Source: Labrenzia sp. OB1
GTDB taxonomy: Bacteria > Pseudomonadota > Alphaproteobacteria > Rhizobiales > Stappiaceae
Assembly: GCF_001624695.1 (NCBI RefSeq)
Contig: NZ_JSEP01000001.1
Coordinates: 125,286 to 189,285, forward strand
DNA length: 64,000 nt
Direction: 5' to 3'
Shown here: positions 45,648-54,691 of the stretch, piece after piece
How the letters are laid out: each line of letters begins with the position of its first letter
Numbering within the stretch: position 1 is the first letter of the stretch
Position numbers and translations under genes: made by a program
Notes under the pieces: generated by a model
What the model was told of the DNA's origin: nothing
The model's input: the letters and a program-made list of their open reading frames with translations, nothing else
Database searches by the model: none

Positions 45648-45748
45648 CTGCACCGCGTTGACCGGAAGACTATTGCGGTGCAACATCCGCCATTAGAGCC
45701 AGAAGCTGAAAACTATGGTGCCAGGGCATGCAAGACGGCTTGCACCGC
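45648..45748. promoter_or_regulatory. Three TTGCACCGC-like words in the SBP/MocR divergent promoter region
   Basis: CTGCACCGC (45648-45656), TTGCGGTGCAA (45673-45683, containing the inverted word) and TTGCACCGC (45740-45748) lie in the 279-bp gap between the divergent binding-protein and MocR genes. Repeated short words are typical for MocR-type regulators. Binding is inference. Confidence 0.45.
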
Positions 45749-45826
45749 GCGGATTTACGGCCAAAACTGTCATCGCGACATCAGATGGGCACCGGCAGTG
45801 TCCTTTTCGCCATTGCGGAAATTCAA

Positions 45827-47308
45827 ATGCTTACGACTTATTTCGACGCACCGTTTGATCCGGGCCGGCGCCTGCAGCACCAGATCCAGGAGCGGCTGAT
45901 CGAGGCGATTCTCGACGGTGTCTGGCCTCTGCACGAGCCCTTGCCGGCAACGCGCGTCTTTTCAAGGCAGATCAACGTTTCCCGCAACACCGTCGCCATC
46001 GTCTACGAGCGGCTGGTGGAGGACGGGTACCTGAAATCGGTCAGCCGGCGAGGATATTTCATTAACGAGCGCCACATCCGCGAGCAGCTCAATATCCGCG
46101 TTGACGATCATTCCAAGGAGATCTTTCCCCGGTCAAAGCAGCCCTTCGACCCCGGCGCGCTTCTGGTCTGCCGCTATTCGGACCAGGCGAACATTCACAA
46201 ACCGGCCGATTGGCAGACTTTCGAGTATCCCTTCATCTTCGGCCAGCTTTCGCCCGACAAGACGTCCGTTTCACGCTGGCGGGACTGTGTCCGTCTGGCA
46301 GGAACCGCCCAGCACGCGCCAACCTGGATCGGTGACCTGGTCGACCGGGACGATCCGATGCTGGTCGACCAGATCATCCGGCGCATGCTGCCCCAGCGGG
46401 GCTTTCGCGCGGATCCGGAAGAGATTCTGATCACTGTCGGGGCGCAGAACGCCCTGTTCATGGCCGCCCATCTGTTCTGCCGGCCCGGTGTCCGTGTCGA
46501 CATCGAGGAACCGGGCTATGTGGATGCGCGCAACATTTTCCAGGCGCTCGGCGCGGAGATCAGGCATCACCCGGTGGACTCCAACGGCATGCGCGTCGGC
46601 GATGAACTGGAAGGCACCCGGCTGGTCTATGTCACGCCGGGACATCAATCGCCCACCAATGTCACCATGTCCATGGAACGGCGTCTGAAGTTGCTGGCCC
46701 AGGCGGAAACCAACGATTTCATCATTCTGGAAGACGACTATGAGCATGAACTGAATTTTGTCGGCGCGCAGAAGCCTTCCCTGCGCAGCTTCGACCGGAC
46801 AGGCCGGGTCATCCATGTCGCCAGCCTCTCGAAGGCGCTTTTTCCGGGTCTGCGCCTCGGCTTCATCGCGGCGGACAGGCGCATCGTCAGGGAACTGCGG
46901 GCCTTGCGCCGCCTCATGTACCGGCATCCTTCCGCCCTCGATCAGCGGGCGATGGCGATCTTCCTGTCAGAAGGGCATTACGACTCGCACATCCGCCGCC
47001 AGAGGAAAATCCTGTCGCAGAAGTGGAAGAAGATCTTCAAGCTGATCGAGACCCACCTTCCCGCCTGCGAGGCAACCGTGACCACCGGCGGGTCCGGCGT
47101 CTGGATCCGAATTCCCGAAAGGATCGCAGCCATGGAGTTGCAGGAGGAAGCAGCCCGGCACGGTCTCCTGATCGAAGCGGGCGACATCCATTATCTGTCG
47201 CCGCAAAAACCCCGCAACCGCATCCGCCTCGGCTTCGGTGCCATTGCCGAAGAAAAGATGGAACCCGGAATCCGTCTGCTTGGCCAACTTCTTGCGAAGA
47301 GCGCGTGA
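45827..47308 (+). CDS. MocR/GabR-family regulator (GntR helix-turn-helix plus aminotransferase fold)
   Basis: About 493 residues from the ATG opening MLTTYFDAPFDPG; earlier in-frame starts lack family similarity. Residues ~10-75 form a GntR winged helix (LPATRVFSRQINVSRNTVAIVYERL). Residues ~110-490 are a fold-type I PLP domain, with the internal-aldimine lysine in SLSKALFPGLRLGF and the PLP-contact aspartate in LEDDYEHEL. MocR proteins sense amines or amino acids through PLP. It diverges from the ABC operon and converges on the aminotransferase; one or both are its probable targets. Confidence 0.88.
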   Translation: MLTTYFDAPFDPGRRLQHQIQERLIEAILDGVWPLHEPLPATRVFSRQINVSRNTVAIVYERLVEDGYLKSVSRRGYFINERHIREQLNIRVDDHSKEIFPRSKQPFDPGALLVCRYSDQANIHKPADWQTFEYPFIFGQLSPDKTSVSRWRDCVRLAGTAQHAPTWIGDLVDRDDPMLVDQIIRRMLPQRGFRADPEEILITVGAQNALFMAAHLFCRPGVRVDIEEPGYVDARNIFQALGAEIRHHPVDSNGMRVGDELEGTRLVYVTPGHQSPTNVTMSMERRLKLLAQAETNDFIILEDDYEHELNFVGAQKPSLRSFDRTGRVIHVASLSKALFPGLRLGFIAADRRIVRELRALRRLMYRHPSALDQRAMAIFLSEGHYDSHIRRQRKILSQKWKKIFKLIETHLPACEATVTTGGSGVWIRIPERIAAMELQEEAARHGLLIEAGDIHYLSPQKPRNRIRLGFGAIAEEKMEPGIRLLGQLLAKSA

Positions 47309-47409
47309 ACCGATAACCGGACATCCCGCAGCGCTGTTCCGGACACAGCAAAGCGGAGATCCGGAACCTTGTCAGACGGTAAAGCCTGCGTTGTTGCAAG
47401 GCCTGGAGC

Positions 47410-48726
47410 CTAAAGCTCGGCCCTGCCCAGAACCGTCTGGAGCATGTCGACCATCTTCGACAGATCCTCTTCCGGCGTTGTCAGGGCGGGCGCGAAAATC
47501 AAGGCATCACCGGTTGCCTTGACGTGCAGGCCCTCATCGAACAGCCGCCGCTGCACGATCGATCCCTTCGCTCCGGGCGACGCACCCGGCGTCAACTGGA
47601 TGCCGGACATCATGCCATAGCCGCGCAGATCGGCGACGTGGGGAAGGTTGCGCAGGCTAAAGACACTGTCAAGGAAGGTCCCCGACAGGCTGGCGGCCCG
47701 GTCAAACAGGCCTTCGCTCTTGTAGATGCCGAGGGTTGCCAGCGCGGCGGCGCAGGCGACCGGATGGGCGGAATAGGTATAGCCATGCATCAGTTCCGGC
47801 CTGTCGGCGGATATGGACTCGATCACGGCCTTCTGGATCTCCGTCTTCACGGCGACAGCACTCATGGGAATGGCGCCGTTTGTCAGGGCTTTCGCCATTG
47901 TCATGACATCCGGCGTCACCCCGAATTCCTGGGCGGCAAAGGCGGCGCCCGTGCGGCCAAATCCTGTGATCACCTCGTCGAACACCAGAAGGATACCGTG
48001 TCTGTCGGCAATCTCCCGCAGGCGCCGAAGATAGCCGACGGGTGGAACGATGGTGCCGATGGAGCCGGCGATCGGTTCAACGAAGACAGCCGCGATCGTC
48101 TCGCCGCCGTAGGTCTTGCAGATCTCTTCCAGGTCATCCGCCAGATGGGCCCCGTCTTCCGGCTGGCCCCGTGTGAACCGCTGGTCCTCGTTCCAGGTGT
48201 GGCGCATGTGAACCACGTCGCAGGTCACCCCGGAAAAGTCCCGCCTGTTGCCGACCATGCCCGCCAGCGACGTGCCGCCGAGATTCACGCCGTGATAGGC
48301 CCACGAACGCGAAACGAAACGGGTGCGCTGTGGGGCTCCCTTGGCCTTGTGATAGGCAAGGCAGATCTTGATGGCACTATCCACCGCCTCGGAGCCCGAG
48401 GAACCGAAAAAGACCCGGTCCAGCCCTTCCGGCAGAATGTCGCTCAGGGCTTCCGCCAACTTGAAGGAAATAGGCGCGGCGCGCTGAAAATGCGGCGTAT
48501 AGTCCAGATCCTGAAGCTGTTTGTAGACAGCCTCGGCGATCTCCTTGCGGCCGTGACCCGCCGCACAGGTGAACAGACCCGAGGAACCGTCCAGCACTTC
48601 CCGGCCCTCCGGCGTCCAGTAGCGCACGCCCTGCGCCTTCTCGAACATCTGGGGTTCCTCGCGGAACAGCCGGTTGTTGGTGAACGGCATCCAGTGATGG
48701 TCCATGTTGATCGGCATCTGGGTCAC
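47410..48726 (-). CDS. Class III omega-aminotransferase (omega-amino acid:pyruvate type)
   Basis: About 438 residues. GTG at 48726 has GAGGA nine bases upstream; ATG at 48717 and TTG at 48741 are alternatives. Motifs are HHWMPFTNNRLF, DGSSGLFTCAAGHGRKEIAEAV, FFGSSGSEAVDSAIK, WAYHGVN, VFDEVITGFGRTG and the PLP lysine in MTMAKALTNGAIPMSA. The opening WMPFT is characteristic of beta-alanine/omega-amino acid:pyruvate aminotransferases. It probably deaminates the terminal amine of the compound imported by the neighbouring ABC system; the SDR gene beyond may reduce the resulting semialdehyde. Confidence 0.9.
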   Translation of the reverse strand: MTQMPINMDHHWMPFTNNRLFREEPQMFEKAQGVRYWTPEGREVLDGSSGLFTCAAGHGRKEIAEAVYKQLQDLDYTPHFQRAAPISFKLAEALSDILPEGLDRVFFGSSGSEAVDSAIKICLAYHKAKGAPQRTRFVSRSWAYHGVNLGGTSLAGMVGNRRDFSGVTCDVVHMRHTWNEDQRFTRGQPEDGAHLADDLEEICKTYGGETIAAVFVEPIAGSIGTIVPPVGYLRRLREIADRHGILLVFDEVITGFGRTGAAFAAQEFGVTPDVMTMAKALTNGAIPMSAVAVKTEIQKAVIESISADRPELMHGYTYSAHPVACAAALATLGIYKSEGLFDRAASLSGTFLDSVFSLRNLPHVADLRGYGMMSGIQLTPGASPGAKGSIVQRRLFDEGLHVKATGDALIFAPALTTPEEDLSKMVDMLQTVLGRAEL

Positions 48727-48915
48727 GGCACGGGTCCTCAAGATCGAAACGGTTGGTCCACTCCTAGGACCAGACCTGGCGCTTGCTTAGAGCCAGCGCT
48801 CTCATTCGTAAGGGCCAGAGGCGTTTGCCGTCTGTTTTGCCATTGTGCCGGCGCGCCGGGTTCGTATGGTCCGGTCAAATCGATTGCTGACCTCAAACTC
48901 TGGAAAGGCCTGACC

Positions 48916-49665
48916 ATGACCGGCACAATTCTCATCACCGGAACGACATCGGGTTTCGGCCAGGCAATGGCCCGGCTGTTCGTGGCAAGCGGCTGGAAGG
49001 TCGTGGGCACCGGCCGGCGCGCAGACCGCCTGGAGAAGCTGGGCGAAGAGCTCGGAAGCGCCTTCTGTGCCGCCGTCTTCGACATCATGGACGAAGCGGC
49101 AACGAGAGACGCTCTCACCGGTCTGCCCGAACACTTTCAGGACATCGACGTTCTGGTGAACAACGCCGGTCTTGCCCTTGGCACCGCGTCGGCGCCGGAC
49201 ACGAAGCTGTCCGACTGGAAGACCATGATCGATACCAACATCACCGGCCTTGTCACCATCACCGACCTGCTGCTTCCGAAACTCATCGAGCGCCGGGGCA
49301 TGATCGTCAACATCTCCTCCATTGCAGCCAACTGGCCCTACCCGGGCGGCAATGTCTATGCGGGCACCAAAGCCTTCCTGCGTCAGTTCTCGCTCGGCAT
49401 GCGCTCGGACCTTCACGGCAAGGGCGTGCGGGTGACCTCGATCGAACCGGGACTGTGCGAAAGCGAGTTCACGCTGGTGCGCACCGGGGGCGACAGGCAA
49501 AGCTATGACGCCCTTTATGGCGGCGCGAATGCGATCCAGCCAGAAGACATTGCCAACACGGTCTACTGGATCGCCACCCAGCCTGCCCACCTCAACATCA
49601 ACTCCCTGGAGATCATGCCTGTCAGCCAATCCTGGGCCGGCTGGCAGATCGCCCGGGAGAGCTGA
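48916..49665 (+). CDS. YdfG-like short-chain dehydrogenase (3-hydroxy acid/malonic semialdehyde type)
   Basis: A 249-residue SDR. The ATG has GGAAAGG upstream. The much longer open frame to the left is antisense to the aminotransferase and not real. Motifs are ITGTTSGFGQAMARLF (NADP-type glycine motif), LVNNAGLA, the catalytic Ser in NISSIAANWPYPGGN, YAGTKAF (Tyr/Lys) and EPGLCESEF. YdfG enzymes act on serine, 3-hydroxy acids and malonic semialdehyde. Malonic semialdehyde is the product of beta-alanine transamination, which fits the divergent aminotransferase. Confidence 0.88.
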   Translation: MTGTILITGTTSGFGQAMARLFVASGWKVVGTGRRADRLEKLGEELGSAFCAAVFDIMDEAATRDALTGLPEHFQDIDVLVNNAGLALGTASAPDTKLSDWKTMIDTNITGLVTITDLLLPKLIERRGMIVNISSIAANWPYPGGNVYAGTKAFLRQFSLGMRSDLHGKGVRVTSIEPGLCESEFTLVRTGGDRQSYDALYGGANAIQPEDIANTVYWIATQPAHLNINSLEIMPVSQSWAGWQIARES

Positions 49666-49805
49666 GGGCGGCACCCGATCTTGGGAGCGTTTTCCATAAA
49701 ACTGATTGCAGAAAATCACCCGAACGCATTTTCAATGCAAACGCTGCCCCGGGCGTAGCCCTGAAGGCATGCCGCTTGAACGCGACTCGCTTGTTAGAGG
49801 TGCTC

Positions 49806-49882
49806 GTGCCGGTCTGCGACCGTCTCTGCGCCTCTAGCGGACCGATCACCGCCCCTGCAGATCCGATCGCCTGCCCAGCGAA
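49806..49882 (+). pseudogene. Decayed 5' fragment of an fmdB-like zinc ribbon gene
   Basis: Read in frame from GTG it gives VPVCDRLCASSGPITA, then PADPIACP, which aligns with the start of FmdB encoded at 40585 (MPVYDYLCASCGPITA, then HADPIECP). In the first 48 bases 40 are identical. A 21-base segment (QRPMSAH) is missing, the initiator has become GTG, the second cysteine of the first CxxC is serine, and similarity ends after CPA. It lies just before the 3' end of the opposing metallopeptidase gene. Non-functional. Confidence 0.7.
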
Positions 49883-49890
49883 TTTCGAGG

Positions 49891-51276
49891 CTAGGAATAC
49901 CAGGACGGCGGCTGGAAGGACGTCGGGTTCATGGCTTCCACCTCGACACGGTACAACTTGTTCCCGAGACCTCCGGAATACATCAACGCATCGTCGTAGG
50001 GATTATGTGCGTGAGGTTGAATAATGTCAGCCTTGTGAGTGTAGAGCTGCTGTATCAGAAGATGGCCTATTTCGTGGCAAAGCGTGCGTGCAATCGAATT
50101 GATGTGGGTCGTCTTGCCATAGGACCGGTCATCGAGCAGGCACATTCCGCTGTCGTAATCCATCAGGCCGTTCACCTTCATCGGACGTTCGCCCTTTTTC
50201 TGGGCACTGACAATTTCCCGTACGATGAAGACGTTCACGGTCTTGACATGGAGTGCCTCTGAAGGCTGCGGAAACGCGCGTTCCTTCGCAAAGGGTTTGA
50301 GGAACTTGAATTCGTCTTTCTTCTCCTTGAACGTGTCCTCTCGGACGACAAACCCGAGATGGCGGCCGATGTCCTTGTGCGACAGCAATTCGTCGCCGAG
50401 AAGCCGAAGTTCGACATTGCACTGGGGTATGAGGATTTCGCTGTTCGCGATCTTCAACACGGTCCTCAGCTCACCGCTCGAGACGCGTGATTTCAGTCCT
50501 GGCCCGTGCTGGACGTGAAAGAAAAAGATCGGCACGATCCTGCGCGGCTTCACGGACACATAGACACGCAGGTGCCTGCCGTTCTGAAACAGGTCCAGCT
50601 TGCAGTCCTTGCAGGATTTAAGGCCCTTGATCACCAGACACTGGCCTTTGACAACCGCGCGCAGCAGCCGTTGCCTTGTAAAGGAACAGGCATAGCCTTC
50701 CTCATCGACGCCCTTGCCTGCGATCCGGACCGGACTGTCGGGATCGAGTCCGATCCGGATCGACCGTTCGCAACCTTCCGGCACCATGATCCAGGCGCCG
50801 TCACGCTCCGGAGGAAATTTCACCTGCAAGGGGCCGAGTACCTGCGACGGCGCTGGAAAGCTGTCGAAACCCTGATTGCCGTCGGTCGGACCGAACACGG
50901 GTATTTTGGGCATGCCTTTGGGATTGACGGGCTTGTCCGGTGTCGGCTTGTCCGGATTGTCCTTCGGCTGCACCGGTTTTGGTGTTACGGGCGCAACCTT
51001 CCATTTTGCCGCGGACGCCGCATCGTTCAGCGCCGATAGTGTCGGTCCGACCGGATCCACACGCTGGTCCGGGTTCATGAACCCCAGCACCTTGCTCTGG
51101 AAATCGCCGATCATTCCTTTTGTCAGCGGACCATGGAAGCCGTCCTCCACAAGGGGCGTGCGGGACTGATCCAACAGAAGGTTCAGGCGCTCTTGAACGG
51201 TTCGGACGTCCGCGATGTTGTTCTGGGCCCGGAAGCCGACGGATCGGGCGATGCTTATTCTGGGTAAACTCGACAT
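49891..51276 (-). CDS. Putative peptidoglycan-binding protein with C-terminal zinc metallopeptidase motif
   Basis: A 461-residue protein from the ATG with AGGTG upstream; the frame stays open further left without similarity. Residues ~18-88 look like a peptidoglycan-binding domain (VRTVQERLNLLLDQ, DGFHGPLTKGMIGDFQSKVLGF). A linker of Pro/Lys repeats (VTPKPVQPKDNPDKPTPDKP, about 97-120) follows, then a domain of unknown type with five cysteines (169-225 region). Near the C-terminus is HEIGH (401-405) with further His at 414, 422 and 424 and a possible Met-turn ALMYSGG (430-436), suggesting a zincin protease. No signal peptide is visible. It could be a secreted or contractile-system effector; this is speculative. 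Confidence 0.6.
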   Translation of the reverse strand: MSSLPRISIARSVGFRAQNNIADVRTVQERLNLLLDQSRTPLVEDGFHGPLTKGMIGDFQSKVLGFMNPDQRVDPVGPTLSALNDAASAAKWKVAPVTPKPVQPKDNPDKPTPDKPVNPKGMPKIPVFGPTDGNQGFDSFPAPSQVLGPLQVKFPPERDGAWIMVPEGCERSIRIGLDPDSPVRIAGKGVDEEGYACSFTRQRLLRAVVKGQCLVIKGLKSCKDCKLDLFQNGRHLRVYVSVKPRRIVPIFFFHVQHGPGLKSRVSSGELRTVLKIANSEILIPQCNVELRLLGDELLSHKDIGRHLGFVVREDTFKEKKDEFKFLKPFAKERAFPQPSEALHVKTVNVFIVREIVSAQKKGERPMKVNGLMDYDSGMCLLDDRSYGKTTHINSIARTLCHEIGHLLIQQLYTHKADIIQPHAHNPYDDALMYSGGLGNKLYRVEVEAMNPTSFQPPSWYS

Positions 51277-51694
51277 GACCACACCTGGGGAAAGGGCTTG
51301 CCAAAACACTTTTTTCGAAATGCAGGGCGTGCGCAAAAAGAAACCGGATTCTGATGTCCGTTCATCTAGCACCACCCGGACTCGCGGACTGTGATCGGGG
51401 ACACAACTTTCCGCTTGGCAGATTTTTGAGGGACATTTCCGTTCACGGGCATTGAGAGCGGCTGACAAATCGCGCTGGAAGGCAGAAATCGGCTCAAGCC
51501 CGGTTGACTGGAAAATAGCGAGAGCTGAAGCCGCGCCCTGGCGACGGGACCCATTTCCTCTTTCTGCCGCCACAGGTTGAATCGTCCCGGGAAGCGTTTT
51601 CAGGTCACGAAAGGAGTCGACATCGGGGGATATTCTGCTTAATCTGATTAAGCGCTTAACCAACCTTGTTCCAACGGCTGGCAATCCAAAACAG
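51277..51694. other. Divergent intergenic region (418 bp) before the LacI regulator
   Basis: Frames stay open in places because of high GC, but none shows codon structure or similarity I can support. The LacI-type palindromes at 51637-51659 are the only clear signal. Confidence 0.5.
51637..51659. promoter_or_regulatory. Two overlapping LacI-type operator palindromes
   Basis: GCTTAAT-CTG-ATTAAGC (51637-51653) and TTAAGCGCTTAA (51648-51659) share the ATTAAGC half. The second has the central CG pair typical of LacI/PurR-family operators. They end 35 bp before the LacI-family gene, so autoregulation of the LacI-transporter-purine operon is likely. Confidence 0.65.
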
Positions 51695-52777
51695 ATGGCA
51701 CCTCGCCCCAATCTTTCGGACATTGCCAGAGCCATCGGCGTTTCCAGCGCGACCGTGTCCAATGCCCTTTCGGGCAAGGGAAGGGTCTCCGCGCAGTTGT
51801 CACGGCAGATCGCGGAAAAAGCCAGGGAACTGGGTTATGTTCCCAGCCTTGCGGGGCGAGCCCTGAGCACCGGGCGCAGCCATGTTCTCGGCCTGGTGCT
51901 GGCCGATATCGGTCATCCGCTGTTCCCGCAGTTCGCCCAGGCGATCGAACAGGCCGCCACGAAGGCCGGCTACGGCGTTCTGATCGGCGACAGCCGCGGT
52001 GACGTCAAAACCCAGACCGCCGCCATCGACCAGCTTATCGAGCGCGGCGCCGACGGCATTATCCTTGTGCCCCGGCATGGTACCAGGATCGCTGAAATCA
52101 ACTGTCCCGTTGCGGTTATCGACACGCCATCGACACCGGGAAACACCGTTTCCGCCGACCACTGGCAGGGCGGCAGACTGATCGGTGCGCATTTGCGCAA
52201 TCTCGGGCACACCCACCTTGCAATCATCGGTCTTCACCAGGATTCCAATGTTCAGGCAGACCGTATCGGTGGCATCCGCACAGGTTTCGGCCGGGAAGGC
52301 TCTGTCCGCACCCTGTGGATCGACGCTCTGGAAGCGGATGCGGGACCGGGATGCGAACTGGGCCTCGCGGAACTGGTGCGTGAGGGCTACACGGCTTTCG
52401 CCGCCGTCTCCGATATTCACGCCCTTCGCGCCGTCAGCGAGCTTCAGCGCTCGGGCCTTTCGGTGCCCGCTCATGTCACAGTCACCGGCTTTGACGATCT
52501 GCATTGGGCCCGCTCTATTTCACCCGCCCTGACGACGGTACGCATGAATATGGAAACGATCGCCCGGCTCGCCGTGGCCGATCTTCTTTTGCAGATCGAA
52601 CCGGACAGAACCACTCCGCCCGAGGACGAGACAGCACCTCCCCAGGCCGTACCGATGGAACTCATCGTCCGCAGTTCCAGCGCCTCGCCGCATGGCAACC
52701 TCATCCCATCGCAGGATAACAACAACAATTCAGATCCTGACACCCTCCCCTCCAGAGAAGGAACGAACAATGCTTAA
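51695..52777 (+). CDS. LacI-family transcriptional regulator
   Basis: A 360-residue protein with an N-terminal LacI helix-turn-helix (NLSDIARAIGVSSATVSNAL, residues 5-24), hinge helix region (AGRALSTGRSHVLG), and a periplasmic-binding-like effector domain (about 60-330; ending VTGFDDLHWARSISPALTTVRMN). Its stop overlaps the binding-protein start by 8 bp, so it is the first gene of the nucleoside operon it presumably represses. The inducer is probably a purine nucleoside or base. Confidence 0.92.
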   Translation: MAPRPNLSDIARAIGVSSATVSNALSGKGRVSAQLSRQIAEKARELGYVPSLAGRALSTGRSHVLGLVLADIGHPLFPQFAQAIEQAATKAGYGVLIGDSRGDVKTQTAAIDQLIERGADGIILVPRHGTRIAEINCPVAVIDTPSTPGNTVSADHWQGGRLIGAHLRNLGHTHLAIIGLHQDSNVQADRIGGIRTGFGREGSVRTLWIDALEADAGPGCELGLAELVREGYTAFAAVSDIHALRAVSELQRSGLSVPAHVTVTGFDDLHWARSISPALTTVRMNMETIARLAVADLLLQIEPDRTTPPEDETAPPQAVPMELIVRSSSASPHGNLIPSQDNNNNSDPDTLPSREGTNNA

Positions 52778-53789
52778 AAGAACTCTCGCCGCGGGCGTCG
52801 CCCTCTGCGCTTTCACCGCGCCGGCACTTGCAGACGACGAGCTGGTCATTTCCGTCTACGGTTTTGCCCAGGATGCCTTCAAGGAAATCGTCTACGATCC
52901 CTTTGAGAAGATCTGCGGCTGCGAACTGGTGGTGGAGACCGGCAACAGCGTTGAGCGCCTGGCAAAGCTGGAAGCCCGCAAGGACGATCCGGAAATCGAC
53001 ATGGCGGTCATGTCCACACATGATGCCCTTTCCGCAGCACGCAAGGGTATCACCCAGTCCATCGACGTCTCGAAACTGTCAAACTACGACAAGCTCTACG
53101 ACATCGCCAAGGACCCGCTGGGCGATCACCTCGGCATCGGCTACACCTTTTACGCCACGTCCATCGCCTACCGGGCCGACAAGGTGAAAATCGAAAGCTG
53201 GTCCGATCTATTCCAGGACGACCTGAAAGGCCGGGTGGCATTTCCCAATGTGACCACCAACCAGGGCCCGCCCGCGCTCTACATGCTCGGCAAGGCCATG
53301 GGCGACGATGCCCCCTCCCTTTCCGCGCCAATCGCGGAAGTCGGTGCCAACAAGGACGATATTCTCACCTTCTACGTGCGCTCCTCACAGGTCGCGCAGC
53401 TCATGCAGCAGGAAGAAATCCTGGCAGCACCCATCGGCCGGTTCGCGTGGGGCGCATATCCGAAAATGGACATGAACATCGCCTGGGCAACACCGAAGGA
53501 AGGCCAGACCGGCGGCATGAATGTCATGATCCTGACCAAGGGCGCCAAGAACGAGGACCTCGCCTATCAGTTCATGGACTTCTGGCTGTCCACCGAGATC
53601 CAGACAAAACTGGCCGAAGCCCTGGTCGACAGCCCGGCCAATGCGGACGTCAAGGTTTCCGACGAAGTGGCTGGAAATCTCACTTACGGCGAAGAAACGG
53701 TGAAGAGCCTTCACCTTCTGCCGCCGGCTGTCATTCTGGACAACCGCGAAACCTGGCTCGCCGAATGGAACGACAAGGTCGGCCAGTAA
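52770..53789 (+). CDS. PotD-like substrate-binding protein of the nucleoside-linked ABC transporter
   Basis: A 339-residue periplasmic protein from the ATG preceded by GAAGGAA. It has a Sec signal (MLKRTLAAGVALCAFTAPALA, cleavage near residue 21). The mature part is of the iron/spermidine/thiamine type II class: VISVYGFAQDAFKEIVYDPFEK, CELVVETGNSVERLAKLEA, FPNVTTNQGPPALYMLGKAMG. The family does not normally bind nucleosides, but the operon continues with nucleoside hydrolase and adenine deaminase, so a purine-like ligand is proposed. Confidence 0.85.
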   Translation: MLKRTLAAGVALCAFTAPALADDELVISVYGFAQDAFKEIVYDPFEKICGCELVVETGNSVERLAKLEARKDDPEIDMAVMSTHDALSAARKGITQSIDVSKLSNYDKLYDIAKDPLGDHLGIGYTFYATSIAYRADKVKIESWSDLFQDDLKGRVAFPNVTTNQGPPALYMLGKAMGDDAPSLSAPIAEVGANKDDILTFYVRSSQVAQLMQQEEILAAPIGRFAWGAYPKMDMNIAWATPKEGQTGGMNVMILTKGAKNEDLAYQFMDFWLSTEIQTKLAEALVDSPANADVKVSDEVAGNLTYGEETVKSLHLLPPAVILDNRETWLAEWNDKVGQ

Positions 53790-53819
53790 CTCCGTCCGTA
53801 TCCGGATAACCAAAGGTCA

Positions 53820-53845
53820 GCAGGCAGCGTGACAACGCTGCCTGC
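53820..53845 (+). other. Stem-loop after the binding-protein gene
   Basis: GCAGGCAGCGT, loop GACA, ACGCTGCCTGC: a perfect 11-bp stem in the 74-bp gap before the permease gene. There is no T-run. Same position as the stem-loops after the four other binding-protein genes of the window. Confidence 0.7.
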
Positions 53846-53863
53846 GCATACAAGGCAGGTTTC

Positions 53864-54691
53864 ATGTTTCAGAATCGTGCGGAAGCACTCGCCCTCGCTC
53901 TGCCGGCGGTCGTGTTCGCGGCAGTCGTCTTTCTGGTCCCCGTCGGCATTCTTTTGTCGGAAGGTTTCCGGATGGAAGGCGCATGGAGCGTGAGCGCCTA
54001 TGTCGACTTCTTCTCCAAACCGCTCAATCAAACCGTCTTCTGGCGCACCCTGAAACTGGGCGCGATGGTGACAGCTGTCTCTGCGGTGATCGGCTATGCC
54101 ACCGCCTATGCCATCGTTACTCTGCCTCCCACGGCACGCGGCCGCATGATCGGCCTCGTGGTCATGCCGCTGATGATTTCGCCGGTCGCCCGCACCTATG
54201 CCTGGATCGTCATCCTCGGCCGCACCGGCTTCGTCAACCAGATCATCGTCGGCCTGGGATTGTCCGACACGCCAGTCCGGTTCCTCTTCACCGAAACAGC
54301 CGTTTTCATCGGACTGCTGCAACTCTTCCTGCCCCTGATGATCCTTTCCCTGATCAGCGCCCTGGAGAACATGCCGAAGGACGCCGTGCCCGCCGCCCGG
54401 GTGCTCGGCGCCAACTGGCTGCAGGTCTTTTTCAAGGTGATCCTGCCGCTGACACGGGAAGGCCTCGTCATCGGCGGCACTCTGGTCTTCACCGGTTCGC
54501 TCACCGCCTATATCACCCCCGCAATTCTCGGCGGCTCGAAGGTTCTCATGCTGGAAACCCTCCTCTATCAGCGGGTCACGGTCGCCAATGACTTCGCATC
54601 CGCAAGCATCATCGCCATGATCCTGATCGTCATGAGCTTCTCGGCGAACATGCTGCTGAAGCGTCTGGCAACCGCGAGGAACAGACGATGA
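53864..54691 (+). CDS. PotB-like ABC transporter permease (nucleoside-linked)
   Basis: A 275-residue protein with six membrane spans and a cytoplasmic EAA-type loop (DAVPAARVLGANWLQVFFKVILP, about residues 173-195). The ATG follows AAGGCAGG. It overlaps the second permease by 4 bp. Part of the PotABCD-type importer encoded between the LacI regulator and nucleoside hydrolase. Confidence 0.9.
   Translation: MFQNRAEALALALPAVVFAAVVFLVPVGILLSEGFRMEGAWSVSAYVDFFSKPLNQTVFWRTLKLGAMVTAVSAVIGYATAYAIVTLPPTARGRMIGLVVMPLMISPVARTYAWIVILGRTGFVNQIIVGLGLSDTPVRFLFTETAVFIGLLQLFLPLMILSLISALENMPKDAVPAARVLGANWLQVFFKVILPLTREGLVIGGTLVFTGSLTAYITPAILGGSKVLMLETLLYQRVTVANDFASASIIAMILIVMSFSANMLLKRLATARNRR

Noticed and set aside
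47524..48915. 464-residue N-terminal extension of the YdfG-like gene
   Set aside because: This part is antisense to the aminotransferase. The SDR glycine motif begins right after the ATG at 48916, which has its own ribosome site.
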